64,000 bases of DNA, taken from positions 1,054,001-1,118,000 of the forward strand of contig BCJJ01000007.1 of NCBI GenBank assembly GCA_039545355.1, read 5' to 3'. A program made the translations under genes and the position numbers. Origin of the DNA: Trichosporon coremiiforme (Eukaryota; Basidiomycota; Tremellomycetes; Trichosporonales; Trichosporonaceae). Below, piece after piece: positions 11,005-23,393 of this stretch (positions are counted from its first letter, which is position 1; each line of letters opens with the position of its first letter). The notes beneath the pieces were generated by a model, which saw only the letters and a list, made by a program, of their open reading frames with translations, made no database searches and had not been told where the DNA came from.

Positions 11005-12198
11005 CTATCGGATACTCTGCAACGAGGCCGTCGAGCTCCTCCGGTCCAGCTCGAAATGTTCCGGCCGCACCTCCTCGGCGTCCGTATCCCCCGTCCGCCG
11101 GCTCCAGAAGCTGCCCGCGATACTCGGCACTTTCGCTTTCACTTTTGGGCTCATAGCGCTCGAGTCGCCATACAGCGGTTCTTCCTCTGGCTCAGATAAA
11201 ATGACGCTTCCAGTCCGAGAGGGCGGTTTGCTGGGTCCCCGGCTACTAGAAGCGCGCCGTGTCTCCAGGCCGAGACCGAGTTCCGGATCCCGCGACGAGG
11301 TGGGGAGGGGACGGTATGACTCGCCCATGTCCATCTCCTCGGGGTGGCCCTCGGCGTGCTTCCCCGCCTTGATCAGTTGGTCGATGAGACAGAACTGGAG
11401 CACGTTCATAATAAGCGGGAAGATGCTGAGGACGAAGACGACCTGGACGTCGGCTGGCAGAGCTCCTAGGATGCTCTGACCGGCGCGGATGAGTTCGCCG
11501 CTAATGCCGGGGAGAGTTAACGGCAGTAGCACGACGAGCTTCATGGCAACCACTGCGAGGAGGTAGGGCTGCAGTTGCCGGAGCCAAATTGACATTTGCG
11601 GCGGCACGCCGTAGTGCCCCGTCACGTAGCTGTCGGGGCCGAAATGCTTGATGAAGAGCGCGGTGAAGCCCTTCAGCGCCAGGTAGATGATGCCAACGCC
11701 CAGTGTCGTGTCGATCAGAATGTTCAGGAAGTACACGCTGCACGGGTTGTTCGGGTTGGCGGCGTCCGCGTCTGCGATAACGAAGGAGATCTGCGGTCAG
11801 CTCACGTTGCGACGTATCACAGCTGTGTGACCATCGCTGCCAGGTCCGCTGCCAGCTCTAATCCTACACCAGCACCCGTACGGCACCTGCAAAGAACAGC
11901 ACCGGCTGGCAACCTGAACGCGGCGGCAGCGCTCGCTTTGCCCTCGACTCACAAGGATGTTCAGCATGTGGATGACGCCCTGCCCAACGAGCTGCTTCGC
12001 GACATCGAGCGCCCAAACGCGCCACGGCCGCTTGCGCTTCTCGAGGTGGCGCTTCACGACCAGCGACCCGATGACGAACACACCCATCAGCGCTTGCACT
12101 ATCAGCGCCGTCGGGCCGAGGAGGTGGCAGCGTTCTGCTGTGGGATCTGGCGGCGGCGGCTCGAGCCGCGGGACCTCGACGGGGGCGGTTTCGTTCAT
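11005..12198 (-). CDS. STIMATE/TMEM110-family membrane protein
   Basis: Two exons, 12198-11953 and 11790-11005, give 343 residues. Membrane segments appear at about residues 27-45 (LIVQALMGVFVIGSLVV), 75-90, 105-125 (FLNILIDTTLGVGIIYLALKG), 160-182 and 200-220. The block NILIDTTLGVGIIY is the hallmark of the STIMATE family (fungal members are annotated as vacuolar membrane proteins). The human member sits in the ER and helps STIM1 at ER-plasma-membrane contacts; the fungal role is poorly known. The last 120 residues are Ser/Arg/Glu-rich and likely cytosolic. The intron (162 nt) ends CTGACCGCAG. Start chosen as the first ATG of the open frame. Confidence 0.83.
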
Positions 12199-13056
12199 GC
12201 TGAGGTTGGGGGCGAAGCGGAGCCGAGCGGAGAGGCGGGGAAGTTAGAGGAAAGAAGAACGGGGAGAGGGAGGGGGGTGAGGGCGCGGCGATGAAGGCGC
12301 CGACAGCGATGCGCGCCCTGCTTGCGATGCGCGATGCGGTGCGGAAGTGCGGGGATGACGTCGGAGCTCGTGTGCGAGCTTCCACCGCTTAGAGAGCCGG
12401 GATAGATATCGACCAGCTGTAAGTCGCAGACAGTGTTCTGCGTGTTATGGTCGATAGCGTTGAAGATGGGTGGTTGGCGGGGAGGACGGGATGAATGAGC
12501 GGCAGTGGTAGGACAGGTGTGGATTAGGGTTCAGGTCGCGATGTCGGAGGAGGAGAGTCGAAGTCGAGGCTACGCTTCTGTTGTCAGACGGTGTGTTTCA
12601 GTTGTGTGAGTAGGTTACCTTGACGTATCCATGAACCGGTCTAGTCGTGAGGAGGATGAGGAATGGTGTGGGAGGTGATAAGATGAAGCTAGAGGCAGAC
12701 TGCTCGTCGTGTGCTAAGTGAGGGGCCCACGTAGCGTGACCTGGTGAGTGTGAGTGGCTTATGCGTCAGAGGTCGAAAGGTCGCCGCACAGCCGCAGTTT
12801 ACCTTTTCAGCCGGAACGAACCCTAATCGCCCATTTCTATTTCAACGACATTAGGACTGCGCATATATCTCTAATGACGACGCGCGGCTTCTCATTTTCG
12901 CATATCCCACCGGCGTACCGGCCCCCTCCGGCAACATCATGCGGACTTCGCACTGCATCTCCGCGGGATCGACGAAATGTTGTGAACGCTGCTGTCGATC
13001 TTTGGCCACTCACCTTCCCCTAGTGACGACAACATCGATCACGACAGCAAACGACA
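12199..13056. promoter_or_regulatory. Divergent promoter region between STIMATE gene and RRG9
   Basis: Bounded by two start codons on opposite strands. I see no gene; the stretch 12780-12960 is more A/T-rich and lies just before RRG9, fitting a promoter. Confidence 0.55.
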
Positions 13057-13968
13057 ATGACGACTCTTCTCCGTGGAAGCGTGTCTGGAGCTTCGAAGCT
13101 GTGTTCGACCAGCAGTGTCCGGCAACTGCACCTGTCGGCAGCGACTGGATCGGCAGCGAGGTGTAAGTTTCGAGGTCTGTATTATGAACTAACCTCAGAC
13201 GTTGGAGTGACTGGAGGAAGAGCCGATTTTTCGTCGGCCGCAAACTCTGCGTCGTCGGCGTCCTCCAGGTCACCTGCTCTTGCTCCGGTGGCTCTGACGA
13301 GGGCGTACTCGGACTACTCCCGGCGATCCTACAATGACCGACCTCGGCGTCCGCGCGAGGGGCGAGGGCAGTGGAACGACGACCGGTCATACGGGAACCG
13401 TTCCAACTCCCGTGACCCGCCGCGAGAGCCTCGTGAGCGCCGCGAGCCCCGCGAACCCCGTGTACGCTGGGCCGACCGTGTCGAAGATGACCAATCCGCC
13501 TCTTCCTCACGCCCAGACCGACCCTCTCGATCCTCGTCCTCCTCCAGACAACCTCCCGCTTCCTCCAGCGCCGAGACCCCTTCCGCAGGAGAGGAGAAGA
13601 AACGTCGCTGGAACCCGACCAAGAAACTGACGCACGCGACCATGTCGGCCGTCCGCGAGCTGCACCGTCAAGATCCCGAGCAATGGACAAAATTCGCCCT
13701 GTCCAAGCAGTTCGGCGTGTCTTACGAGGCGATCGGCCGGATTCTGAAGTCCAACTGGCGCGAAAAGCAAGCGGCAAAGGCGGCGCCGGCTAGTGCTGCT
13801 GCGGCGTCGTCTTCTGGAGGTATGACGGCACCCGGCAAATGGAGCTTGGGCGAGGAGGAGGGCATGACCATCGCTGAGACTACGGATCCGGCCGCGTTCG
13901 TCCGCAAGGCTTATGAGATGAAGCGAAACTTGGAGGCTGAGGCTAGGGAGAAGGAGGAGAGGGAGTAG
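13057..13968 (+). CDS. RRG9: Required for respiratory growth protein 9 / neugrin-like, mitochondrial
   Basis: The frame is open for 303 codons, but 13163-13198 has the form of a 36-nt intron (GTAAGT start, CTAACCTCAG end) and its removal keeps frame, leaving 291 residues. The N-terminus (RGSVSGASKLCSTSSVRQLH) is basic, hydroxylated and free of acid, as expected for a mitochondrial presequence. The Neugrin/RRG9 domain lies near residues 170-235: WNPTKKLTHATMSAVRELH, then PEQWTKFALSKQFGVSYEAI and GRILKSNWREK. Yeast Rrg9 is needed for maintenance of mitochondrial DNA; human neugrin binds 16S rRNA in mitochondria. The region before the domain is Arg/Glu/Ser low-complexity. Which splice form is used needs transcript data. 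Confidence 0.85.
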   Translation: MTTLLRGSVSGASKLCSTSSVRQLHLSAATGSAARCKFRGLYYELTSDVGVTGGRADFSSAANSASSASSRSPALAPVALTRAYSDYSRRSYNDRPRRPREGRGQWNDDRSYGNRSNSRDPPREPRERREPREPRVRWADRVEDDQSASSSRPDRPSRSSSSSRQPPASSSAETPSAGEEKKRRWNPTKKLTHATMSAVRELHRQDPEQWTKFALSKQFGVSYEAIGRILKSNWREKQAAKAAPASAAAASSSGGMTAPGKWSLGEEEGMTIAETTDPAAFVRKAYEMKRNLEAEAREKEERE

Positions 13969-14515
13969 TCCGTTGTTGTACTTTATGCACGCACTTTTCA
14001 TTATGCTGGTTGTTGCAGGCAGGGCAGATGTGTGCAAGTGCAGGGTGGAGTTGGTATGTCGTGTTTTTGCTTGAGTGACCGTTTAGGCCGTCCATGCATG
14101 TATTTCAATGCTCTGTTTCTCGACATTGCTTTCAGTGGTGCTACAGTTCCTTCTCCGCGCTAGAGAAAGACGCTCCGATGAGTGTGAGTTGCGTTTGTAC
14201 TTGAGGTTACTGGCACATTGACCGTGTTCAGTGGCGGCATATCTGCTAAAGTCAAGTCATCATGCTCATGCAAACGCATACTCACAGGCTCACTACTTTA
14301 CAAACTGGCAGCAAAGTACACAGGAACCCCAGTGAGCACAGAATGGACATGCATGCATCTGTGTGGACACACCAAGGAGGTCATGTGTGAGCACACCAAC
14401 ATCACCCGAGTGCCACACTCGAAGAGATGGTCAACGTCAGCCTCCCTTCTACCATCCATGCAGCTCAGACATCGATCACAGGGCATAAATGACATAAGCT
14501 ACAAGATCTACCACT
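13969..14515. other. Convergent 3' region, RRG9 and sphingolipid desaturase
   Basis: Both flanking genes end here. A/T content is higher than in the coding parts. No gene or structured RNA recognised. Confidence 0.55.
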
Positions 14516-16274
14516 CTACTGCATCTTCTCCGCGACCTCCTTGTCCGCGACCTGCTTCAAGATCTTGAGCTGGTTCGCGACATCCTGCAGCGTGTTGAGG
14601 ACCTTCTTGTTGCCCTCCAACCACCCGTACTCGAGGTACTCGATCCCGTGCTCGCCACAGTACTCCTTCACGAGCAGCGACGCCTTTCGCAGATTATGCC
14701 GCGGCAGGCGCGGGAAGAGGTGGTGCGTCACCTGCAGGTGCAGGCCGCCGTGGATGAACTCGGCGTCCTCGGAGCAGACCACGTCCATTGTCGTCCGGAG
14801 CTGGCGACTGGGGAAGGACTCGGTGGGACCCAGGTCGTCGGTAGAGCACGCAAAGTGGGAAAGGACGATCTGGACGTGCACGGGCGACGCACACACGTGG
14901 CTGACGAAGAGGTAGGCGAGGGCCATCTGCCAGCTCGCCTGGCTCTTGAGGATGGCGCCAAAGTACGTCCAGTAGAAACACAGACCGGCGATCTCGAACC
15001 ACCAGAAGGCGTTCTTCTTCGCCTTGGCGCTGAACAGGTAGATGTAGCTGAGGGCGTAGAGGTTGAAGCGGGCGAGGGAAAGGACGATGTAGTACAGCTT
15101 GTGCTGGGCCTGGATCAGGAAGCGACTGGGGCCGTCGAAGGCCATGATGCGCTTGTAGTACGTCGACCAGAGGGATCGGAAGAACTGCGCGCTGATAGCG
15201 AAGAAGGGGATGTGCTGGATGTCCGGGTCGTGTTCCGGGTGGTTGGTTACGAGGTGGTGGATGTCGTGGTTGTCGCACCACCAGCCCAACGACAGACCGC
15301 CGATCCAGTCCGCAATAATCATGCCGATCACGCGGTCCCACCACCAGTCGCCCGTGATGCCGGTGTGGCCGGCGTCGTGTGCGACGACTGAATGTCAGCT
15401 GGAGGCAGAAGTTGCAGTAGCTCAAGGTGGACTTACAGGTCAGCTGCTGGTAGCAGAATCCGAGCAGGGCGGCACTGGCCATCTGCCCGGCCCAGCCGGT
15501 CGTGTTGAAGAAGAGCCACGCGCTCGCACCAGCCAGGATGAGATAGCGCGCGATGTCCTCGCCGTACCCGGCCAGCGGTCCCGGGGGGCGGAAGAGACCA
15601 GCCTCCTCAATCCTAGCCTTGAGGGTGCGGTATGCCTTGCTCCTCTTCCTCTCGGTCCTGAGGTCGACCTCGGGCTGGTTCGGAGGCTCAATGTCCTTCG
15701 GCGTGATCGTGAGAACCTCGAGCCCCATCGGTCCGTGGTTCACCGTACTCGTCGTCGTAGTGCCGCACTCAGGCTCAGCCTCGAGACGGATCCGTCCCTC
15801 GCGCATCCAGTGACCCTTCACGCCGTCGGGATGCGGGCGCAGGCCAAGAGCGATAGGCGGCGTGAGCGGCTTCCAGCCCGTGGTGTCGTCGAGCTCGACC
15901 CGTCCCACCACAAACTTGGACATGCGCTCCAGCGTGCCCTGCGAGTGGTATGCGACGATCTCGTCGCCGGCATCTCGGCCCACGAAGTGCTGCAGCGCAA
16001 GCGCGCCACCGGGGTGGTGCTTCGCCCAGTTCGTGACGTTCAGCACCTCCTCGTCGCGAAGCAGCAGCAGCTGACCGGCACAGATACGCTCGGCGATCTC
16101 GGCACGGGAGAGAACTTTGGCTGAGGGCTTGGGCGGAGAGGCGGCAGAGGTCGGCTTCAGATGAGGCGAGAGAGGAGCGCTGGTCGGAGCGCTGGCGGGA
16201 GCGCTCGAGGCGACGGACGTGTCGGGCGTCGTGGCGCCCGAGTCGGAGCTCGACGCGGAGCTGACGGTCGACAT
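14516..16274 (-). CDS. Delta-8 sphingolipid desaturase (cytochrome b5 fusion)
   Basis: Exons 16274-15437 and 15387-14516 join to 569 residues. The N-terminal cytochrome b5 domain has the haem motif HPGG at residues 87-90. The membrane desaturase part carries all three histidine boxes: HDAGH (283-287), HDIHH (320-324) and QVTHH (498-502), the last with Q in the first place, as is usual for front-end desaturases with a fused b5 domain. Fungal members introduce the delta-8 double bond into the long-chain base of glucosylceramide in the ER. Several hydrophobic segments lie between boxes two and three. The intron is 49 nt and splits the region just before the first histidine box. Start taken at MSTVSSASS; an in-frame ATG at 16385 would add a basic extension. 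The assignment to delta-8 rather than fatty-acid delta-5/6 desaturase is an inference from fungal relatives. Confidence 0.9.
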
Positions 16275-16707
16275 ACTTGCTGTTCCGCAGTGTCGACAGT
16301 GACTTGGGGTATGTGGTAGAAACTGCAGACTCTTGACGCGACTTTTATGCCGGACTCCCCGCTCGGTGTCGTGGAATCGGCCCACGTGCGCTGCCCCGCA
16401 CTGTGCGCACCCTTCCCGCCGGAATTACGATATCATCTCGTCCTGACTGGTCGCCGTATGCATAGGGCACTCCTTAGTTGCTCGACTAAACTGCTAGCGT
16501 CCAGGAATAATAGAACGAGCTGGATCCATGAGAGCATGCATTCCAGGCGCTCACACGGGCCAGACTATAGAGTGGTCAGACAGTCCGCGCGCGACATGGG
16601 CTCCCTCCCGATCTCCGTAATTATCTCATCTTCATATGGGTCATCTACTGCATGCAAATCCACGCCTAACAAATGGGTATGTATGTCCGCCTACTGCAAC
16701 GCCACGC
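16275..16707. other. Intergenic region between CCT2 3' end and desaturase promoter
   Basis: Holds the promoter and leader of the desaturase and the 3' untranslated region of CCT2. No gene seen. Confidence 0.55.
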
Positions 16708-18471
16708 CTAGTGGGCCTCGCGCCGCCTGGGGGCGGCACGGAGGATGTTGTCGACACGCAGGATCATCTCGGCGGCTTCGGACGCCGAAACGACGACCTG
16801 GCGCTTGAGCTTGTAGCTCTCGGTGATGCCGAGCTCGCGCATCGACGCGACGGCGCCCTGGTCCATGTCAAGACCGGCCTCGGTGTTGCCCTCGTAGTGG
16901 GCGGCACGGAGCTTCGAGACAAGGTCGGACGAGTCGTAACCACCGTTGTCGGCGAGGATCGTCGGCATCTGCCTGAGAGCGCGAGCGAACGCCTCAACGG
17001 CAAGCGCCTTCTTGCCAGTCACGGTGCGCGCAGCGTTCTCGACGGCGCATGCCATGAGCATCTCAGCGCATCCTCCACCGAGCGTGACACGTGACTCCTT
17101 GACGGTCTGCGACAGGACCGAGAGAGCGTCGTGCAGCGAACGGTCCGCCTCGTCAACCATCTGCGAGGTGGCACCGCGCAGGACGACGGTGCACGCCTCA
17201 CCGGCAGCAACTCCAGAGAACTTGATAAGCTGAAAGCGTCAGCTCCTGGTCTTCTTGTGTCAGCTAAACTCACCTTGTCCTCTCCGATCATGACCTCCTC
17301 GATGACATCACAGCGACCGATCTTGAGCTTGTCGGCGGCGTCGAAGGTGGACGCGATCTCACCACCGGTGACGAGAGCGAGACGCTCAACACCCTCGAAG
17401 TCGGCGTGCTCGATGACCATGATGCCACGGTCGGCAAGGAGCTGCTCGGGGTAGTTGTAGACGAGCTGGCGGTTGACGAAGCAGGTGATGCCGTGGTCGG
17501 CGATGAGGTCGACCTTGGCCTTCATCTTCTCGCGCTCAGCACGCTCGAGCTCGGCGAGCTTTCCAGTTCCATCGACCTTGACGCGCGCGCCGAAGATCTT
17601 GACCTTGTCGGTGTCCATCGACGTGTTGGCGATGAGAATCTTGGCGTTCTCTATCCGCTTCGGCGAGTTGACCGCGATCTGCTTGTCCAGGATGAAGCCC
17701 TCGTCAAGGTACGAGTCGGTGAGCTTGCCACCAGCCTTCTTGATGATCTGGATGTTCTCGAGGTTGGTTGAGCCCTTGAGGCGGAGCACGGCGTCGACGG
17801 CCAGGTTCGCGAAGTAGTCCTTGTCCTGGGCGAGAACCTTGGACGAGAGCGTCGTGCGCGCAATGTTGAAAAGATCCTCGCGGAACTTCATGGGGTCGTC
17901 AGAGTTGTCGAGCGAGCTCTCCTTGAGCGCCTCGAGGGCAGCCTTGGATGCAATGCGGAATCCCTCAACGACGGTCTGGGGGTGGATCCTCGAGACGGTG
18001 ACGAGCTTCTCGGCCTCGCGGAGGAGCTCAGAGGCGAGGACACACACAGAGGTTGTTCCATCACCGACCTCGTCGTCCTGGACCTTGGAGATGTTGACAA
18101 GGATCTTGGCAGCGGGGTTGTCGAGCTGGATCGACTTGAGGATGGTGGCACCGTCGTTGGTGACAGTGACCTTGCCGTCCGAGGTCGACTGCAGGATCTT
18201 GTTCATTCCCTCTTTGTAAGCTCACGTCGCGGTGGGTAACCTCACCTTGGGTCCGAGGGTCGACTTCACAAGGTCTCCAAGAGCCATAGCTCCAACGAAC
18301 GAGGAGAGACGAGCGTTCTCACCGCGCTCCTCGGTAGCCTGTTCAGGTCAGCTCGATTCCCCACATCTAGTTTGTGTATTGGTGTGTGGAAAGACCATCG
18401 CCGCACGGTCGCTTGCTGACGCCGCCGAACTTTACCACCCCCAGACTTACCTCGTCAGCGAACACGTTCAT
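16708..18471 (-). CDS. CCT2: T-complex protein 1 subunit beta (CCT chaperonin)
   Basis: Exons 18471-18451, 18338-18246, 18209-17274 and 17229-16708 join to 523 residues (yeast Cct2 is 527). The first exon codes only for MNVFADE. The ATP-site motifs are intact: NDGATIL (about 56-62), GDGTT (87-91) and GGGCAEM in the C-terminal half. The ending [12 protein letters not shown] is diagnostic of the beta subunit among the eight CCT subunits. CCT/TRiC is the cytosolic double-ring chaperonin that folds actin, tubulins and WD40 proteins. Introns are 112, 36 and 44 nt; the 36-nt one (18245-18210) ends in CTTACAAAGAG. Shares a divergent promoter with SSN8. Confidence 0.95.
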
Positions 18472-19138
18472 GTTTTACAAGGAAATCGGCGTTGGTTTCC
18501 AGTGGCGCCCTAGTTCGTGGTCGGATTATAAGGGGGTTTCTGCGCTGTTTTTGCACTAGTTTGCACTCGATCGGGGCGGGACGAGAGCGTGTGCGGTGTT
18601 GTTGAGATCTTTGGAAAGTCGCAGAAGAAGTGTGCGTCAAGCTCGACGCGGCGGGCGCACAGGTGTCAGCTTCACGTGACATGCCAGTCGCGTGGCGACA
18701 GCCGTAAATCCGTGCCTGAGTGCCTCCACCAGAGGCTCTCTCTATCTGTAGTCGAGAGGCGCCGATCAGAAGCATCTCTCTCGCACGACATCCACAGCCA
18801 TCCTCAACACCACCGTCGACGCCGGTACCGAGATTCCCGTAGCTTGGCGGCGTAAAATTGACTGCAGTTGGGTTTGCGGCACCTCGGAGGAAGAAGGCGC
18901 GGATCGAGGGCATTCTTCCCCATCGGCATCCTTCCCCATCGGCATCTGCTTCCGCAGACTCCGACGACGTCGACAAGCGAAGGTCGCGCGAGATCTACTC
19001 CTCGACACTAGCGACAGTGCAGGAGCACGCAGATACTCCGGAGATATCTCACTGTGACATATAAACACCTGGGACCCTTTCCGTCCACCCCTACACCACG
19101 ATTACTTTCGCCATTCTCCCCCAGCCAGAGGAACGACC
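18472..19138. promoter_or_regulatory. Divergent promoter region CCT2 / SSN8
   Basis: Start codons of CCT2 (minus) and SSN8 (plus) bound this stretch. A TATA-like ACATATAAAC lies at about 19057-19066, some 75 bases before SSN8, and GATTATAAGG at about 18524-18533, some 55 bases before CCT2. No gene inside. Confidence 0.6.
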
Positions 19139-20475
19139 ATGTCGTCGAACTTTTACGCGTCAACGCACGCCAAGTACTGGCTCCTGACACGGCAGGAGCT
19201 TGCGAAGGCGCGAGAAACGGATCTGAAGTATGCGACACCGCACCAGCTCTTCTGCTTGAACATCTTCTTCGCCAGCCTGATCCAGAAGGTCGGGAAGCGC
19301 CTCATGCTGCGCCAGATTCCGATCGCAACGGCGACAGTCTACTTCCGCCGCTTCTACACCAAGAACGCGTATTGCGAGACGAACCCTTATCTCGTTCTTG
19401 CCGCGTGCATCTTTGTTGCGGCCAAGGTCGAGGAGACACCAGTGCACATTAAAAGCGTGGTGGCTGAGGCCAAGGTGGTGTTTGCTGGTGAGTTGAGGCG
19501 AGGTTCTGCTCCTTTTACAGGAGCCACCGTGTGGATGCTTCGTCGTATTCTTCGGGGTAGCTGACATCAGAACATCACATCAAGATGTTCCCCGCCGAGC
19601 CGCACAAGCTGGGCGAGATGGAGTTTTACATGATCGAGGACATCGACTTCCACCTGGTCGTGTTCCACCCGTATCGTGCGCTGCTCAACATCACTGGCCG
19701 AGAACCAGCAGACGCGGGTTACCATCCGAAAACACGATTGCAGGAGGACGCGGACATCAGGAAGGAGCAGGACGCGCGAGAGAGTGAGGCGAGGCGGGCT
19801 GCGGGACCAGCGGCGGCGAAGGCGCCGAAGGGCCTGGGTGGGGAAGACGACGAGCGAGCAAGGGACGCGGAGAGAGTTAGGCGGTTGATGGGACGAGGGA
19901 GCGGGGAAGGGCTGATGGAGATTGACGAGGGAACGCTGCAGATTGCTTGGTGAGTACGAGCGCAGAGATCAAGCTATGTGCCCGTTACTCAAATAGCTAA
20001 CAGCAGGTTCATAATCAACGACAGCTATCGCACCGACGTGCCGCTCCTGTACCCGCCGTACGTGATTGCACTCGCCGCGCTCTACATCGCGTTCACATTG
20101 ACGACAATGTCGGGCAACCAGGCGCGCACGCGCTCCTCCTCGCAACTGCAGACTCTCGCCCTATCGCTCGAGAACAACTCCTCCCTCGGGCTGCCACCAC
20201 CACCCGGCGGGCCTGCCGAGTTCCTAGCCAGCTTCGAGGTCTCGCTCCCCGTCCTCATGGCGTGCGTGCAAGACATCATTGTCCTGTATCCGATCTGGGA
20301 GGCGTTCGAGCCTTCCCCGACTCGTCCTGGATCCAATGCGGCCCCAGCCCCGCAGCCGCCAGAGGGCAAGTTCGGCCCCGACGATGCCGAAGCATTGGTC
20401 AGGCGGATGATTGAGGAACACATGGTCGACGTCGGACATCCCGAGGACGGAGGGAGGAGCGACAAGAAGCGCTAG
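19139..20475 (+). CDS. SSN8: Cyclin C, RNA polymerase II mediator kinase-module cyclin
   Basis: Exons 19139-19487, 19571-19949 and 20007-20475 give 398 residues. The cyclin fold is clear: MSSNFYASTHAKYWLLTRQE, LASLIQKVGKRLMLRQIPIATATVYF-type helices, and VAAKVEETPVHIKSVV with the kinase-contacting Lys and Glu. The second repeat starts at EFYMIEDIDFHLVVFHPYRAL. With Cdk8 (Ssn3), Med12 and Med13 it forms the mediator kinase module, which mostly represses transcription. Residues about 175-240 are an Arg/Glu/Ala-rich insertion between the two cyclin repeats, and the C-terminus is long and disordered, so the protein is larger than human cyclin C (283). Both introns end in GCTGAC or GCTAAC next to the acceptor. 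Confidence 0.92.
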
Positions 20476-20942
20476 CGGCATCTCTTCCTGGACGAAAGGC
20501 GCAGGCTGGACCAGAAGTACCCGACCCAGATGGCGTATCCGATGTACCTGGCGTACATACTCAGGCCAGAGTGCGGATCCCCACGTCATCCACTCGAGGC
20601 AACGCCAACCAGACCTGAGCGTCCGCAATCTCCCAAGTGTAGCAGCAGTCAGAACTTCCCACGCAGCAGTTGTACCACTATCATAACATGCATATAGTAC
20701 ATGTGTCCTCTAACGCTGGCGCCGAGTCTCCGGTGAGACCCAGCAAAAAGCTATAGACATCTATGCCTGGGTATGGAATCCCATCGTCCATCCGCCCTGT
20801 CCCACGTCACTACAAAAGTCATGCGTGATCAAGAGGGATTCATAATAAAATACATGCTCGAGTGCTAGCGTATCGCCGCCAGCTGACTCGCCTTGCTCGC
20901 GCGCCACGACATTTCGGCGGCGAGCTCACGTTTTGTCGCCGC
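20476..20942. other. Convergent 3' region, SSN8 and IMP dehydrogenase
   Basis: Only 3' untranslated sequence of two converging genes is expected here. No further gene recognised. Confidence 0.55.
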
Positions 20943-22810
20943 TTAGGCAAAGAGACGCTTGGTGTAGGAGTTGAGGCCGTGGACACCACCCTCGAGCTGG
21001 GCCGAGGCGGTACGGACCTCGAAGCGGACGGAACCGTCGCGCGCACCGGTCTGGAGGGCGGTGAGGGAGCGGACGCCCGAGTCCTGGAGCGAGTGCTGCA
21101 GGCCGGTGTAGAGGTAAGGGACGAACTTGTTGACGGAACCCTTGTCCTGGACGTCGCCGCTGACGCCCTGGGCGACCTTGACCGTGTCAGCCTCGGAGAA
21201 GTAGCGGGCGGTGGCGGCGTTGTTGGCGGCCGAGTTGGGCTTGGCGCCGGGCTTCTGCGTGTGCTCCATCGCCTCGATCGAGCCCATGCCGCGGTAGATC
21301 TTGACACGCTTGCCCTCGTGGTAGAAGTACTCTCCGGGCGACTCGGTGGTGCCGGCAAGCATACCGCCCATCATGACGGCGGACGCACCAAGGGAGAGCG
21401 CCTTGGCAATGTGGCCGATGTTGCCGATACCGCCGTCGGCAATGGTGGGGACACCGAAGCGCGAGGCGAACTCGGAGACGGCGTGGACGGCAGTTCCCTG
21501 CGGCCGGCCGACGGCCATGACCTCCTGCGTGATACAGATCGAACCAGAGCCCATACCGATGCGGAGGGCGTCGGCGCCGACAGAGATGAGCTGGGCAGCC
21601 TGCTCACGGGTGACGACGTTGCCGGCAATGACCTCGAGCTTGGGGAAGGTCTGCTTGATCCACTTGATGAACTCGATCTGGTAAACCGAGTTGCCCTGCG
21701 AGGAGTCGAGGACAACGACGTCAAGACCAGCCTCGACGAGGAGCTTGAGGCGGTCGCGGTCGCCGGGGCGAGTGCCGATGGCGGCACCGCAGTAGAGCTG
21801 CTTGGACGAGGGAAGCTTGGAGGCGAGGGGGTAGTTCTGGTTCTTGAGCAGGTCGGAACGGGCGACGAGCGAGACAAGGCGGCCCTCCTTGTCGACAATG
21901 GGAAGCTTGCCCTTCTTCGAGTCACGGATAATGGCGTTGGCCTCCTCGAGGGTGATGCCGGCGGGGCCGGTGACGACGTCGGTCGTCATGACCTCCTTCA
22001 GGGGCTTGGCCTCGTCCTGGAACTGGACGTCACGGCCAGTGACAATGCCGAGGAGCTTGCCGCCGACCTTGCCGCCCTCGGTGATGGGGACACCGCAGAA
22101 GCCGAACTCGGCCTTGACGGCGAGGACGTCACCGACGGTTCCGTCGGGGCCGATGCAGTGGGGGTCGGTGATGAAGCCGTTCTCGTACTTCTTCACCTTG
22201 CGGACCATGGCGGCCTGCTCCTCGGCAGTGCAGTTGTGGTGGATGATACCGAGACCACCGTGCAGGGCGAGGGCGATGGCCATGCGGTCCTCGGTGACGG
22301 TGTCCATGGGGGAGGACAGGAAGGGCGCGTTCAGGGTGATGTTGCGGGTGACCTTGGTCTGGAGCGAGACCTCGGACGCCTGGCTCGGTCAGCCACTGAT
22401 CCACAGTGTTCAAAGATAGCACGAGATAGCCGCGTAGCACACAGATACACGCAGAAGCACACCTGCACACCTGCATCGAGTTGTGCTTGTGTGTGATCGC
22501 ACTGATCGCCCCCGCAATCACGGTTCCTGATAAGAAACTAGGTCCGATAGGGGGTGTGGCAGGTCACGCGAGATAAGGCTTAAGGTCCCGCCGCCAGCTT
22601 AGTAATCCTACTCACGGGGAAGTCGATGTGGCCGGGGAGCATGAGGAAGTCATTGTAGGTGAGACCGCCGTTCTTGCGCGAGTCCATGAGCTCGGAGAGG
22701 GAGAGACCGTCACCGCGCTTGTACTCGTCGAGGAAGTTCATGGCGTCCTCGGGCTTGAGGAACTCCTGGGAGCGGGTAGGGTTGACAGCGTCGGTACCGT
22801 TAGCACACAT
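20943..22810 (-). CDS. Inosine-5'-monophosphate dehydrogenase
   Basis: Exons 22810-22616 and 22379-20943 join to 543 residues, normal for eukaryotic IMPDH (about 514-545). It oxidises IMP to XMP with NAD+, the rate-limiting step of GMP synthesis. Visible are [11 protein letters not shown] at the start of the TIM barrel, SSPMDTVTE, two CBS domains (about residues 125-235), DSSQGNS, and the active-site loop [13 protein letters not shown] with catalytic Cys near residue 347. The flap and IMP-binding parts ([41 protein letters not shown]) are intact. The intron is 236 nt, long for this genome. An upstream in-frame extension exists, but MCANGTDAV fits family starts better. Target of mycophenolic acid in relatives. 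Confidence 0.95.
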
Positions 22811-23393
22811 GTTTGGTCTTGCTTTTTGTTTTTTGGGGGTGGGGAGGTTGAGAGTATTAGGATACACGCGCTGGTTACGGAGGGCGGGAAAGGACAAGGA
22901 CCAACAGGCGGTGTGACTGTGTTGCGATGCTTTCCCAAGAAGAAGAAGAGGAATCGAAAGAAAGAATTTACACAGCGAGAGGGTACACACTGCGAGCGCG
23001 AGCCAGCGGCGGGGGCAGCCTGGCGGGCGGACACTCCGGTGGCGGCCGGCTTCAGAAATTTCTGCACGCCTGTTTTACACGTGATTGTGCGGGCAACGGA
23101 AGCAAAAGTATCAATCCTGAGTAGGACGCATCTGTGACCCATGCCATGTCGCCGGGTCGGGTCCCTAGAGTGCAGTGGGTCAAAGTTAGCCGGGCGTGCC
23201 GCACTATGACGTACTTTTCTGCCAGTCCCGCTCTCTCAAAGTGAAGAAAGGATACGAGGGAAGGCGAGGAAGGCACATCGCAGTCACCAGCTCACGATAG
23301 CGTTCCTCATGACTACCCGGCAACTCCTTCATCTCTTCTCTCACACTCTCATCCCGTCGTGTAGTTGCTGAACCACACTCTCAGTCGCCCATC
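22811..23393. promoter_or_regulatory. Divergent promoter region IMPDH / DUF1992-ABC1 gene
   Basis: Bounded by opposite start codons. A T-rich tract (plus strand about 22820-22838) precedes the IMPDH start. No gene seen. Confidence 0.55.

Noticed and set aside
20862..22496. A 544-codon plus-strand open frame
   Set aside because: Exact antisense shadow of IMP dehydrogenase, caused by GC-rich third positions.
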